A stretch of 64,000 nt of DNA from Marinoscillum luteum (GTDB lineage Bacteria; Bacteroidota; Bacteroidia; Cytophagales; Cyclobacteriaceae), in the NCBI RefSeq assembly GCF_044005705.1, contig NZ_JBIPKE010000012.1, forward strand, positions 1 through 64,000, written 5' to 3'. The translations under genes and the position numbers were made by a program. The notes beneath the pieces were generated by a model. The model was given only the letters and a program-made list of their open reading frames with translations. It had not been told where the DNA came from and ran no database searches. Positions 7,978-16,015 of the stretch are shown piece by piece; position 1 is the stretch's first letter, and each line of letters opens with the position of its first letter.

Positions 7978-8066
7978 TTCCTCGACCATTTTTTCCAACC
8001 ATGGTGTAAGAATGTCGTTCCCCGAGCGACTATTTGTGTTTATCTATTTTAGAGAATGAGAACATT

Positions 8067-8897
8067 ATGGAAAAAATGACAGATAAAAAACCCATAGATG
8101 GACGCTCCGATATACTTTCCAATGAGCTCATCAAGGAGATATCGGACAGGAAGCACGCTCAAAACCTACTATCTGTATTTGTAAAGTATGCCCCCGGAGC
8201 CATTGCTTTGTTTGATCGGGAGATGAAATTTCTGGTAGTGAGTGACCGGTGGTACAGGGACTATGATCTGTCTGAGGGTGATATTACGGGCTCAAGTTAC
8301 TATGATGTTTTCTCAGGAGCGACAGACAAGCACAAATGGGAGTCTTATCACCAAAGAGCCTTGAAGGGTGAAAAGCTGCGCAATGAGGAGGACCGACTGA
8401 TAAAAGAGGATGGAAATGTGATTTGGCTTAAGTGGGAGATGCTTCCATGGTTTGACAAATTCGGAGTTATAGGTGGTGTTATCATGTCCACTGAAGTCAT
8501 CACCCACAAGAAGAAACTTGAGGATGACTATAGAAAGAGCAGGCAGCTATTGGAAATGGCCATCGAGACTGGTCAGATTGGATTTTGGCATTGGATTGAG
8601 CAAAACAACCGCCTGGAGTGGAATGATCAAATGTTTCGGCTTTTCGAATTTGACGAGTCTGACTTCACGGGAGATGGCGAAACGTTTTTTGATATAATAC
8701 ACCCCGATGATGAGGCTCGAGTGCGGGGACTACTCAATCGGGCGATAGCAGAAAGAGGACAATATCACACTGAATACCGTGTAATATGCAAATCCGGGGT
8801 GAAAAAATTTAAAGAGCACGGGAAGGTTTTTTTGGATGACGGTCTTTTGAGAATGACTGGAATTTGTCAGGAAATTCCCGAATTGAACTTACCATAA
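8067..8897 (+). CDS. PAS-PAS protein without an output domain
   Basis: 276 residues from the ATG at 8067; an in-frame TTG at 8034 would add 11 residues. Two PAS domains are visible: about 35-150 (FVKYAPGAIALFDREMKFLV through WLKWEMLPWF) and about 160-270 (AIETGQIGFWHWIEQNNRL through FFDIIHPDD). No kinase, receiver, cyclase or DNA-binding part follows; after the stop the sequence holds nothing kinase-like in any frame to 9039. The first PAS closely resembles the fourth PAS of the hybrid kinase at 1543 (both have a WLKWE-x-x-PW segment and an APxAIA start). It may arise from duplication and could compete for or share the same signal or partner. No strong promoter was seen. Confidence 0.85.
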   Translation: MEKMTDKKPIDGRSDILSNELIKEISDRKHAQNLLSVFVKYAPGAIALFDREMKFLVVSDRWYRDYDLSEGDITGSSYYDVFSGATDKHKWESYHQRALKGEKLRNEEDRLIKEDGNVIWLKWEMLPWFDKFGVIGGVIMSTEVITHKKKLEDDYRKSRQLLEMAIETGQIGFWHWIEQNNRLEWNDQMFRLFEFDESDFTGDGETFFDIIHPDDEARVRGLLNRAIAERGQYHTEYRVICKSGVKKFKEHGKVFLDDGLLRMTGICQEIPELNLP

Positions 8898-9039
8898 AGT
8901 CCTTCTCAAAGGAGGATAAGTGCATCTCAGCCGCAACAAATGCCAGGTTACCGTTGAAATAACTATTTCTAACCTGAAAGTACCCACTGTGGTCGAAATT
9001 CCGGACTGAACACCCTGCATTGAGAGTAGCTTCGTACCT

Positions 9040-9966
9040 ATGAACTTGTTGCGAACAATTACCTTTTTCGGATCTCTTTTATTTTTGTTGAACCTGACGT
9101 CAAATGCCCAACAGCGACCGATGTTTACACAGTATATGTTTAATGGATTGGTGCTGAATCCTGCCTACGCGGGGAGCCATGAATCTATTAGCGCCACGGC
9201 ACTTTCAAGGATTCAGTGGGTAGGCATTGATGGGGCACCCGTCACGCATACTTTCTCCATTCATTCACCGATTCCCGATAGGAATATTGCCATAGGTGCC
9301 GTTTTTTCTAATGATCAAATAGGAGTGACCAACAGAAATACGTTGAACCTTTCCTATGCCTATAGAATAGAGATGCGCAATGCCATACTTTCTATGGGGC
9401 TTCAGGGAGGGCTGACCTCTTCTAAAGTGAATTATGATGAGATCGGCGCTAATGATCCCAATCTTCAATACAATGGCTCGGCACTATTGCCAAACTTTGG
9501 ATTGGGGCTCTATCTCTATGGGAAACGCTATTATGCCGGTATATCTGTGCCCACAGCACTCAAAAACTCCTGGGCAGGAGAGGGTGATGCCAATAATAGT
9601 GATGGATTTAGTTCAGTGGAAGTGCCACACTTCTTTGGTACATTCGGCTTTTTGGTGGACTTATCTCCGCTGGTGAAATTGAAGCCCAGTATATTGGTGA
9701 AATCTGTCGATGGAGCTCCTATAGAATTCGATTTTAATGCCAACTTGATCCTTGATGATAAGCTATGGATTGGTGTTTCTTACAGATCTTTCGACGCACT
9801 CAGTCTTTTGCTGGATATTCAACTCTCTGCACAGTTCAAGTTGGGATATGCTTATGACTACACCCTTTCAGAACTAAGTCAGGCAACTACAGGATCACAT
9901 GAGATTATGCTCAATTACCGATTTGTATTCTCCAAGTCGAAGATCGTAACCCCTCGATATTTTTAG
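9040..9966 (+). CDS. PorP/SprF family outer-membrane protein
   Basis: 308 residues with a signal peptide (hydrophobic core FFGSLLFLLNLT, cleavage near SNAQ) and the family signature RPMFTQYMFNGLVLNPAYAG right after it, as in TIGR03519. The rest is an amphipathic beta-barrel that ends with YRFVFSKSK. Members sit in the outer membrane and support secretion or attachment of T9SS type B (CHU_C) substrates such as SprB. They are often encoded right next to such a substrate. Here the nearest one ends at 766, with more than 8 kb of signalling genes in between. The pairing is plausible but not proven. Confidence 0.93.
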   Translation: MNLLRTITFFGSLLFLLNLTSNAQQRPMFTQYMFNGLVLNPAYAGSHESISATALSRIQWVGIDGAPVTHTFSIHSPIPDRNIAIGAVFSNDQIGVTNRNTLNLSYAYRIEMRNAILSMGLQGGLTSSKVNYDEIGANDPNLQYNGSALLPNFGLGLYLYGKRYYAGISVPTALKNSWAGEGDANNSDGFSSVEVPHFFGTFGFLVDLSPLVKLKPSILVKSVDGAPIEFDFNANLILDDKLWIGVSYRSFDALSLLLDIQLSAQFKLGYAYDYTLSELSQATTGSHEIMLNYRFVFSKSKIVTPRYF

Positions 9967-10056
9967 AAAAGGTAAAGTTTTTGCTCATCTTACAGTTTTG
10001 ATATCCGGTTGATGACATTGTATATTACAAATGCTGCTATGGTAAAAATGAAATAG

Positions 10057-12399
10057 ATGATTTACCAGTTTTCCTTAATCTACAGGAGTGTATCGTATCT
10101 GACCATCCTGACCGCTCTGGTGGTGATGTATGGCTGGCTGCGGGGTATAGAGTTGGTTCAGATTATTGTCCAGTCATGGCCTTCTATGAAGTTCAATACG
10201 GCCCTGTGTTTCTTTCTTTTAGGGGGGGTACTCCTTTGCACTTATTATAGAAATAAGCTCTTCAAGATTCTTTTGGGAGGTGTCCTGCTGTTTGTCGCAT
10301 CCATATCATTTATAGAAAATCTTACTGACCTGGAAGTGGGTCTTGACGTGTTGCTTGTGCCGGGGCTCATGTCTGCAGGAACCGCCCTCTGTTTTGCGTT
10401 GATGGGCCTGGCTCATCTTGTCATCTATGCTGATTCAGTTGAGTGGCGCAAAATGAGCCAATACCTACTCCACTGCGTGACGGTGATCTCCTTCTTTGCG
10501 ATGATTGGTTTTGTCTACGGAATTTCAGGAGAAGGAAAGCTCATGTTCATTTCGTCCATGGCCATCCATACTTCAGCCTTATTCTTCCTGAGTTCAATAG
10601 CCTCTTCATTGATTCATCCTTCATTGGGCTTCACCGCGCTTTTGATTGGTAAAAAGCCTGGCAATCTTCTTGCGAAACGCATGTTTCCACTCATGGGGAG
10701 TTTGATACTTGTTTTGGGTTATCTGGTGATAAAATACTGGGAGACAGGGGAGATCAGTCCAGAGACGGGCCTGACACTTTTTGGGATGTCAATTCTGATC
10801 ATTGCTCTGACATTCATCTCCATGATCGCTATGGAGCTCAATAGGACAGATATTAAGAGATCCGAAGCGGTGCGGGCATTGCGGGATTCCAATGCCAATC
10901 TCGAGAAAACCGTAGCAGAACGAACGGCACTTTTGAAGGATAAAATGGAGCTTTTGAATGCAACTACCAGTGCAGCAAGAATTGGAACGTGGGAGGTAGA
11001 TTTGGAGGCTGGAAAAGTAACCTGGTCAGAAATGACCAGGGAAATCCATGAAGTGCCAATTGATTTTGAGCCTGATCTGACTACAGGAATCAACTTCTTT
11101 AAGGAGGGTGCTCATCGATCCAGAATTGAGGCTACAGTGCAGGAATGCATTGCAACGGGGAAACCCTATGATGTGGAATTGATGATAGTCACTGCTACGG
11201 GTGAGGACAGATGGATTAGAGCCATCGGTACTCCGATTCTCAGGGATGATAAGGTGATCAGGCTGCGCGGTACCTTTCAGGACATAGATGTGCGAAAACG
11301 GGCTGAAATTAAAATATCTGAGGAGAGTATTTTCCTTCAAACCCTAATTGATAACATTCCAATTAACATTTATACCAAGGATTTGCTCTCTAGGAAAACA
11401 ATGATCAACCGGAGTGAGTTGGAATTGATGGGCTTGGAGGATTCCTCTACGGTGATAGGGAAAACTGATCATGAGTTGTTTCCAAAGGAGTCTGCTGATA
11501 TCTCCAGAAAGGAAGATGTGGAAGTGATGAAGACGGGGATTCCTATTTTGTCCAGGGAGACCAGTATGGACCTTGGAGAGAATAATAAGCATTGGTTTCT
11601 GACCTCCAAAATACCAATTAAGAATTCGGAGGGGAATGTGACTGGCCTGCTGGGGGTCAGTGTGGATATTACCGAGCGAAAAGAGAACGAGGAAAAGCTA
11701 AAGAACTATGCCATACTGGAGTCCAAAAGTGCCGAGATGGAGCAGTTTGCTTACGTTGCATCTCATGACTTGAGAGAGCCTGTTTTGACCATAAAGAACT
11801 ATCTTAATATTCTGTTTGAGGATTACGGAGAAAAATTGGGTGAGGGCTCCAAGAGGTATTCAAACACCATTTTGAATGCTTTGAATAGAATGGAGCTGCT
11901 TATAGGAGGGCTTCTGGATTATGCAAGGCTGAGCAGGCAGAAGGATCTGGAACAAGTGGATCTAAATGAGGCGGTCAAAAATGTGCTGGAAAGCCTGGAT
12001 TCTTTGATTGTGAATAGTCAGGCCACAATAAAAGTCTCTAAATTGCCAAAAATTAAAGGGTACCCGACTGAAATTGAGTTATTATTTCAGAATCTGATCA
12101 CCAATGGCATTAAATTTCATCACCCGGATCGCCTGCCTGTTGTAGAAATAGAGCGGAAAAAATACGGCAATGGGTGGATTTTTTCGGTAAGAGATAATGG
12201 AATTGGTATTGAGCCTGAATATATTGAAGAGGTTTTTGTGATGTTCAAAAGACTCCACTCCAGAAGGCTGTATGAGGGCACCGGTATCGGGCTTTCACAT
12301 TGCAGAAAGATAGTTGAACTTCACAATGGTAAGATATGGGTGGAGTCAGAACCGGGTATCGGTAGTGTGTTTTATTTTACAATAGATATTAACGAGTAA
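10057..12399 (+). CDS. Membrane-bound PAS histidine kinase
   Basis: 780 residues. The N-terminal ~265 residues hold about eight hydrophobic segments, a MASE-like membrane sensor. A coiled coil follows (about 268-300, LRDSNANLEKTVAERTALL), then PAS (300-412) and PAS (420-548). The kinase core has H-box FAYVASHDLREPV with phospho-acceptor His570, N-box LLFQNLITNGIKFHHP, and G-boxes DNGIGIE and GTGIGLSHC. SHDLREP kinases of this type commonly work with small single-domain receivers, and one is encoded 3 bp downstream. The ligand of the membrane part is unknown. Confidence 0.94.
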   Translation: MIYQFSLIYRSVSYLTILTALVVMYGWLRGIELVQIIVQSWPSMKFNTALCFFLLGGVLLCTYYRNKLFKILLGGVLLFVASISFIENLTDLEVGLDVLLVPGLMSAGTALCFALMGLAHLVIYADSVEWRKMSQYLLHCVTVISFFAMIGFVYGISGEGKLMFISSMAIHTSALFFLSSIASSLIHPSLGFTALLIGKKPGNLLAKRMFPLMGSLILVLGYLVIKYWETGEISPETGLTLFGMSILIIALTFISMIAMELNRTDIKRSEAVRALRDSNANLEKTVAERTALLKDKMELLNATTSAARIGTWEVDLEAGKVTWSEMTREIHEVPIDFEPDLTTGINFFKEGAHRSRIEATVQECIATGKPYDVELMIVTATGEDRWIRAIGTPILRDDKVIRLRGTFQDIDVRKRAEIKISEESIFLQTLIDNIPINIYTKDLLSRKTMINRSELELMGLEDSSTVIGKTDHELFPKESADISRKEDVEVMKTGIPILSRETSMDLGENNKHWFLTSKIPIKNSEGNVTGLLGVSVDITERKENEEKLKNYAILESKSAEMEQFAYVASHDLREPVLTIKNYLNILFEDYGEKLGEGSKRYSNTILNALNRMELLIGGLLDYARLSRQKDLEQVDLNEAVKNVLESLDSLIVNSQATIKVSKLPKIKGYPTEIELLFQNLITNGIKFHHPDRLPVVEIERKKYGNGWIFSVRDNGIGIEPEYIEEVFVMFKRLHSRRLYEGTGIGLSHCRKIVELHNGKIWVESEPGIGSVFYFTIDINE

Positions 12400-12402
12400 A
12401 AG

Positions 12403-12819
12403 ATGAAACCGAAAATCGATTGTATTCTTCTTGTGGATGATGATGAGGATTGTAATTTCTTTCACGAGCGTTTGATTAAGAAAATGGAATGTGCGGACCG
12501 TGTCGAAGCTTCTTTGACAGGAAATGACGCCCTGGATTTCCTGAGGTCTTCTGTGAATGGACAGCACCCACGACCCAATCTTATTTTGTTGGACATCAAC
12601 ATGCCCGGCATGGATGGATGGGGCTTTTTAGAAGAGTATAACAAGCTTTCAGAGGATCAGAAAGCGCAAATTGTGGTGGTGATGCTCACTACTTCGCTCA
12701 ACCCCGATGATAGGGTGAAGGCCGAGAGTGACCCCAATGTGGGCGCTTTTGCCAATAAATACCTGGATGAAGAAAGCCTGTTGGAGATATTGAAGGCCAA
12801 TTTCCCCCATTTTCGTTAA
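12403..12819 (+). CDS. Single-domain response regulator, partner of the preceding kinase
   Basis: 138 residues forming one Rcp1-like receiver. It has acidic residues VDDDED (11-16), phospho-acceptor Asp64 in LLDINMPGMDGWGF and switch residues in VVMLTTS. The usual KP pair is replaced by NKYLDEES, so the proline is missing although the lysine remains. It starts 3 bp after the kinase stop and is surely cotranscribed with it. There is no output domain. The gene runs to within 12 bp of the convergent propeller regulator, with no visible terminator between. Confidence 0.93.
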   Translation: MKPKIDCILLVDDDEDCNFFHERLIKKMECADRVEASLTGNDALDFLRSSVNGQHPRPNLILLDINMPGMDGWGFLEEYNKLSEDQKAQIVVVMLTTSLNPDDRVKAESDPNVGAFANKYLDEESLLEILKANFPHFR

Positions 12820-12831
12820 TAAACAACGACC

Positions 12832-15762
12832 CTACGAGTACTCGAGCATGTAATCTACCAGATTGGTGTCTCTGCTGATGTCTAGTTTTTTCCTGAGCCT
12901 GTAGCGGCTGATTTCCACCCCTCTCACTGAGATATTCAATAAGTTAGCAATCTCCTTCGAGCTCATATTCATTCTCAGGTAGGCACATAGTTTGATCTCC
13001 TGAGGGGTAAGCGTAGGGTTATCCTTCTTGATGTTGGAAAGGAAGTCCCCATGAACCTGGTCAAAATGCTTGGTAAACTGTTCCCAACCTTCATCTTCAG
13101 AGAGGTTTCGGTCGATATCTCTGATGATCTTTTTGAAGTTGTCTTTCGATCCGGACTTTGAAGTTTCTTTGATGGCATTCCTAATCTGAAGCATAAACTC
13201 ATTCTTATTGATGAGGTGCATGGTGGTAGTGGCCAATTCACGGTTCTTGTGATCGATTTCCGAACGAAGCTTGTCATTTCTAAGCTTACTGATCTGTTCT
13301 TCGGACTTTTTAGACACCTCCACAATCTCATTTTCTTTTCGTAAGAGCTCGCGTTTTTGCCGGAGCGTAAGCTTCTTCTTTTCGTAGCTGTGTCTCATGC
13401 TAAGCACAAGCATCGAAGCCCCGAAAACCACGAGGAGACCCAGCCCATAAAACCCGTACGCGAGCTTAGAGCGGTACCAGGGTGGATATACCTTCAGCTG
13501 AAAGCTTGCTTCCTCACTGATATCCCCAAAGACGTTTTTGGCTCGTACTCTAAAGGTGTATAATCCTTCAGAAAGATTGGTATATTCTTTTTCTGTCGCG
13601 GTGTTCCACTCAGACCAGTCTTTTTCAAAATTCTCCAGCTGGTACTGAAAGAGTATCTGATCCTGACCGTCATAGTAAGGTGATGCAAACCGAAACTTAA
13701 GCGATGAAAAATAAGCTGACAGTGAAACAGGTTCATCTGAGGCCAGTTGACCGGTCCCGCCATAGATCATGCGATCTTCGTCTGTAGTAGCTTCTATGCT
13801 TCTAATAAATGTTCTAAAGGGCTGATCTCTCAGGTACTTCATGCTGGGGTTGAAATGCACAAATCCTTCTTTGGCACCAAAAAAAACATTTTGATGGTCA
13901 ATCACATGAATGTTCTCCAGGTCATCAGAAAGCAGTGGTTTTATTTTAGTAAAAGCAGCTGTGTGTTTGATGTAACTCCCATATTGAGTGCGCTCCAGAT
14001 AGCCTAGCTCCATATCATTGAGAAAAAAGACATTCCCACTGAGGTCATGGGCCATGGCGGTAATGTGAGCTTCTTTGGGAAAGTACTGTCCCATTTCCGG
14101 GTCACTCACAAATGTGTCTTGCTGGGCATCATAATTATAAATTCCCGTTTCTGCAGGAAATACAAGTTTGTTGCCCCCCAGACCGAACACGTTGATAAGG
14201 ATGTTAGAAGGCAGGCCTTTGTTTTTCCCGTAAAAGGATATGTTTCTAATGCGATCTTTTTCTTTATTAAAGTCAATTTTGAAAATCCCTTTGTAGCCAT
14301 GGGTCATAAAGAGGATAGAGTCTCCCGCAAATTCAAACACCCTGCTTGATTCACTAAATTCCTCCAATTCATTTTCTACCTGGTATTGGCCATCCACTTT
14401 TTTGAAAATCACAAAGCCGTCGTAGGTGCCGGCCAGTATTCGGTTATCTCCGATGGAGTTTTCAAACTTCCAGGTTCCGGTGTGGTCATAAAACTGGGTG
14501 GCCAGGTCATCTTCCACCAGAAAAGCCCCTGCATGATGAGCCAGGAGCAGGTCCGTGTTGATGTGTTGAACGTTGTATACTTGCCCGCCAGAGTTTTTTA
14601 CTAGTTGATAATCGGCTAATTCAGTAATTGGGTTTGGATTGGCCCCCTGATAAAATAGCCCATTGCTGGTGCCGAGGTAGAGTTTGTTGTCATGGAGGGT
14701 GGCGCAGTATCCAGTGCCGGGTAAGCCGGACTGTTCATTAATAACTGAAAAAGGGGAGGCCAGTTCTACCATGCAGATGCCGTTGTTCAGCCCTACCCAG
14801 AGGTTATTGAATTGATCCTCATGCAGGGCTAGAACCGTACGATTGGTGAGGCCTTTTCCTTTGGTAAGGTGATTAATAACATCACCATTTTGAGAAAGAA
14901 TGACGATCCCGTTATTCTGAGTACCAATGGCAATGTTGCTGTTTTCCAGTAAAATGGCTTTGTTAATCAGAGAATTGGATAAAAAATCGGTAATGGGCAG
15001 ATTCCATCTTCTAAAGATCCCATCTCTGTAATGATAGACAGTTCCATTCTTTTGGAAGATCAAGAGGCTATTGTTCTGGTAGGGGACAATTGCGGTTATT
15101 TCATGATCTTGGAGGACATGGCTACCTGGTATGATAGAGAAACTCTTTCCATTCCATTTGGCTAAACCGGAGGAAAGGGAAGATGCATAGAGCCCATTGG
15201 CTACCTGGAAAACAAGATCATAGTCCACCTCATGATGGAGTTTACGAACAGTTTTCCCATCATATACCACCAGACCGAGATAAGAACAGAAGAAAATATT
15301 GCTTTCGTACTTGACGATCTTCCAGATGTCTTCCAAATTTCGATCATGCTCATCCAGAAGACCTAAGAGGCTTTCGAATACCAGGTTACCCTTGGCATCT
15401 GCTTCGAAGTATCCGATCTGATTTTGACCACCAATATAGATGCGGTTGTCGGCATCCACAAAGACAGAGCGAGCTCTGGTGTTGTTTTCTATCAGATACC
15501 TTCTCCAGCTATTTCCATCGTATTCGAGCAAGCCAAAATTGTTGGCGACATAAATAAAACCCCTGCTATCCCTGCTGATGTCCCAGTTTTGAATGCCTCC
15601 TTGATAATCGTCAGTATTATAGGTGTTGGTGAGTGGTATTTTGGAAAATCTATAATGATCTGGTTGAGATATTGCAATATTTCCCAAAAAAAGACCGATC
15701 ACAAGTAAATGTGAGTAGTGAATGGAGGTTTTACTCTTGAATAAACTGTACTTCTGGAGCAT
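12832..15762 (-). CDS. Propeller / Y_Y_Y / LuxR one-component PUL regulator
   Basis: 976 residues. An N-terminal signal or anchor (LLVIGLFLGNIAIS) is followed by a ~640-residue two-component-regulator propeller (repeats such as GFIYVANNFGLLEYDGNSWR). A Y_Y_Y domain (about 670-775, LSEGLYTFRVRAKNVFG) precedes one membrane helix (YGFYGLGLLVVFGASMLVL), a coiled coil (about 805-870) and a C-terminal LuxR-type helix-turn-helix (MSSKEIANLLNISVRGVEIS). There is no histidine kinase or receiver, so a periplasmic glycan signal would pass straight to a membrane-tethered DNA-binding domain. It is transcribed divergently from the SusC gene, the usual position of a PUL regulator. Regulation of the adjacent locus is inferred from position. 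Confidence 0.93.
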   Translation of the reverse strand: MLQKYSLFKSKTSIHYSHLLVIGLFLGNIAISQPDHYRFSKIPLTNTYNTDDYQGGIQNWDISRDSRGFIYVANNFGLLEYDGNSWRRYLIENNTRARSVFVDADNRIYIGGQNQIGYFEADAKGNLVFESLLGLLDEHDRNLEDIWKIVKYESNIFFCSYLGLVVYDGKTVRKLHHEVDYDLVFQVANGLYASSLSSGLAKWNGKSFSIIPGSHVLQDHEITAIVPYQNNSLLIFQKNGTVYHYRDGIFRRWNLPITDFLSNSLINKAILLENSNIAIGTQNNGIVILSQNGDVINHLTKGKGLTNRTVLALHEDQFNNLWVGLNNGICMVELASPFSVINEQSGLPGTGYCATLHDNKLYLGTSNGLFYQGANPNPITELADYQLVKNSGGQVYNVQHINTDLLLAHHAGAFLVEDDLATQFYDHTGTWKFENSIGDNRILAGTYDGFVIFKKVDGQYQVENELEEFSESSRVFEFAGDSILFMTHGYKGIFKIDFNKEKDRIRNISFYGKNKGLPSNILINVFGLGGNKLVFPAETGIYNYDAQQDTFVSDPEMGQYFPKEAHITAMAHDLSGNVFFLNDMELGYLERTQYGSYIKHTAAFTKIKPLLSDDLENIHVIDHQNVFFGAKEGFVHFNPSMKYLRDQPFRTFIRSIEATTDEDRMIYGGTGQLASDEPVSLSAYFSSLKFRFASPYYDGQDQILFQYQLENFEKDWSEWNTATEKEYTNLSEGLYTFRVRAKNVFGDISEEASFQLKVYPPWYRSKLAYGFYGLGLLVVFGASMLVLSMRHSYEKKKLTLRQKRELLRKENEIVEVSKKSEEQISKLRNDKLRSEIDHKNRELATTTMHLINKNEFMLQIRNAIKETSKSGSKDNFKKIIRDIDRNLSEDEGWEQFTKHFDQVHGDFLSNIKKDNPTLTPQEIKLCAYLRMNMSSKEIANLLNISVRGVEISRYRLRKKLDISRDTNLVDYMLEYS

Positions 15763-15860
15763 GTTGTGTTATCTATGAAAATGAATATAAATAGGAAAAG
15801 TTTAAAAAACCCATTATTTCCATGTAAAGGCATTTTTTGTATCCCATTGTTGTGGTATTG

Positions 15861-15952
15861 ATGAGGTATGAAATGTAGTGTGATGTAGTATTGATGTATT
15901 GTGTTTTCGACTTGTGAGAGACCCTTTCGGATAAATTGTGCAAACGTTTTCA
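15861..15952 (+). promoter_or_regulatory. Regulatory region upstream of the SusC gene: phased ATG(T/A) repeats and LacI-type palindrome
   Basis: ATGTAGTG (15873), ATGTAGTA (15883) and ATGTATTG (15894) recur every 10-11 bp, one helical turn. Further down, TGCAAACGTTTTCA (15939-15952) fits the general LacI/GalR operator TGNAANCGNTTNCA at every fixed position. No LacI-family gene lies in the window. The SusC ATG is 64 bp after the palindrome. No convincing TAnnTTTG box was found between them. Confidence 0.45.
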
Positions 15953-16015
15953 AGCAAAAGGCTTCAGAAACGTCATCGTTTAATTATTAAAAACACAATT
16001 AATAAAGTCGATTAG

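Noticed and set aside
8898..9039. Lost kinase part of the PAS-PAS gene by frameshift
   Set aside because: Neither H-box nor ATP-binding motifs are found in any frame before the PorP gene; the sequence is simply intergenic.
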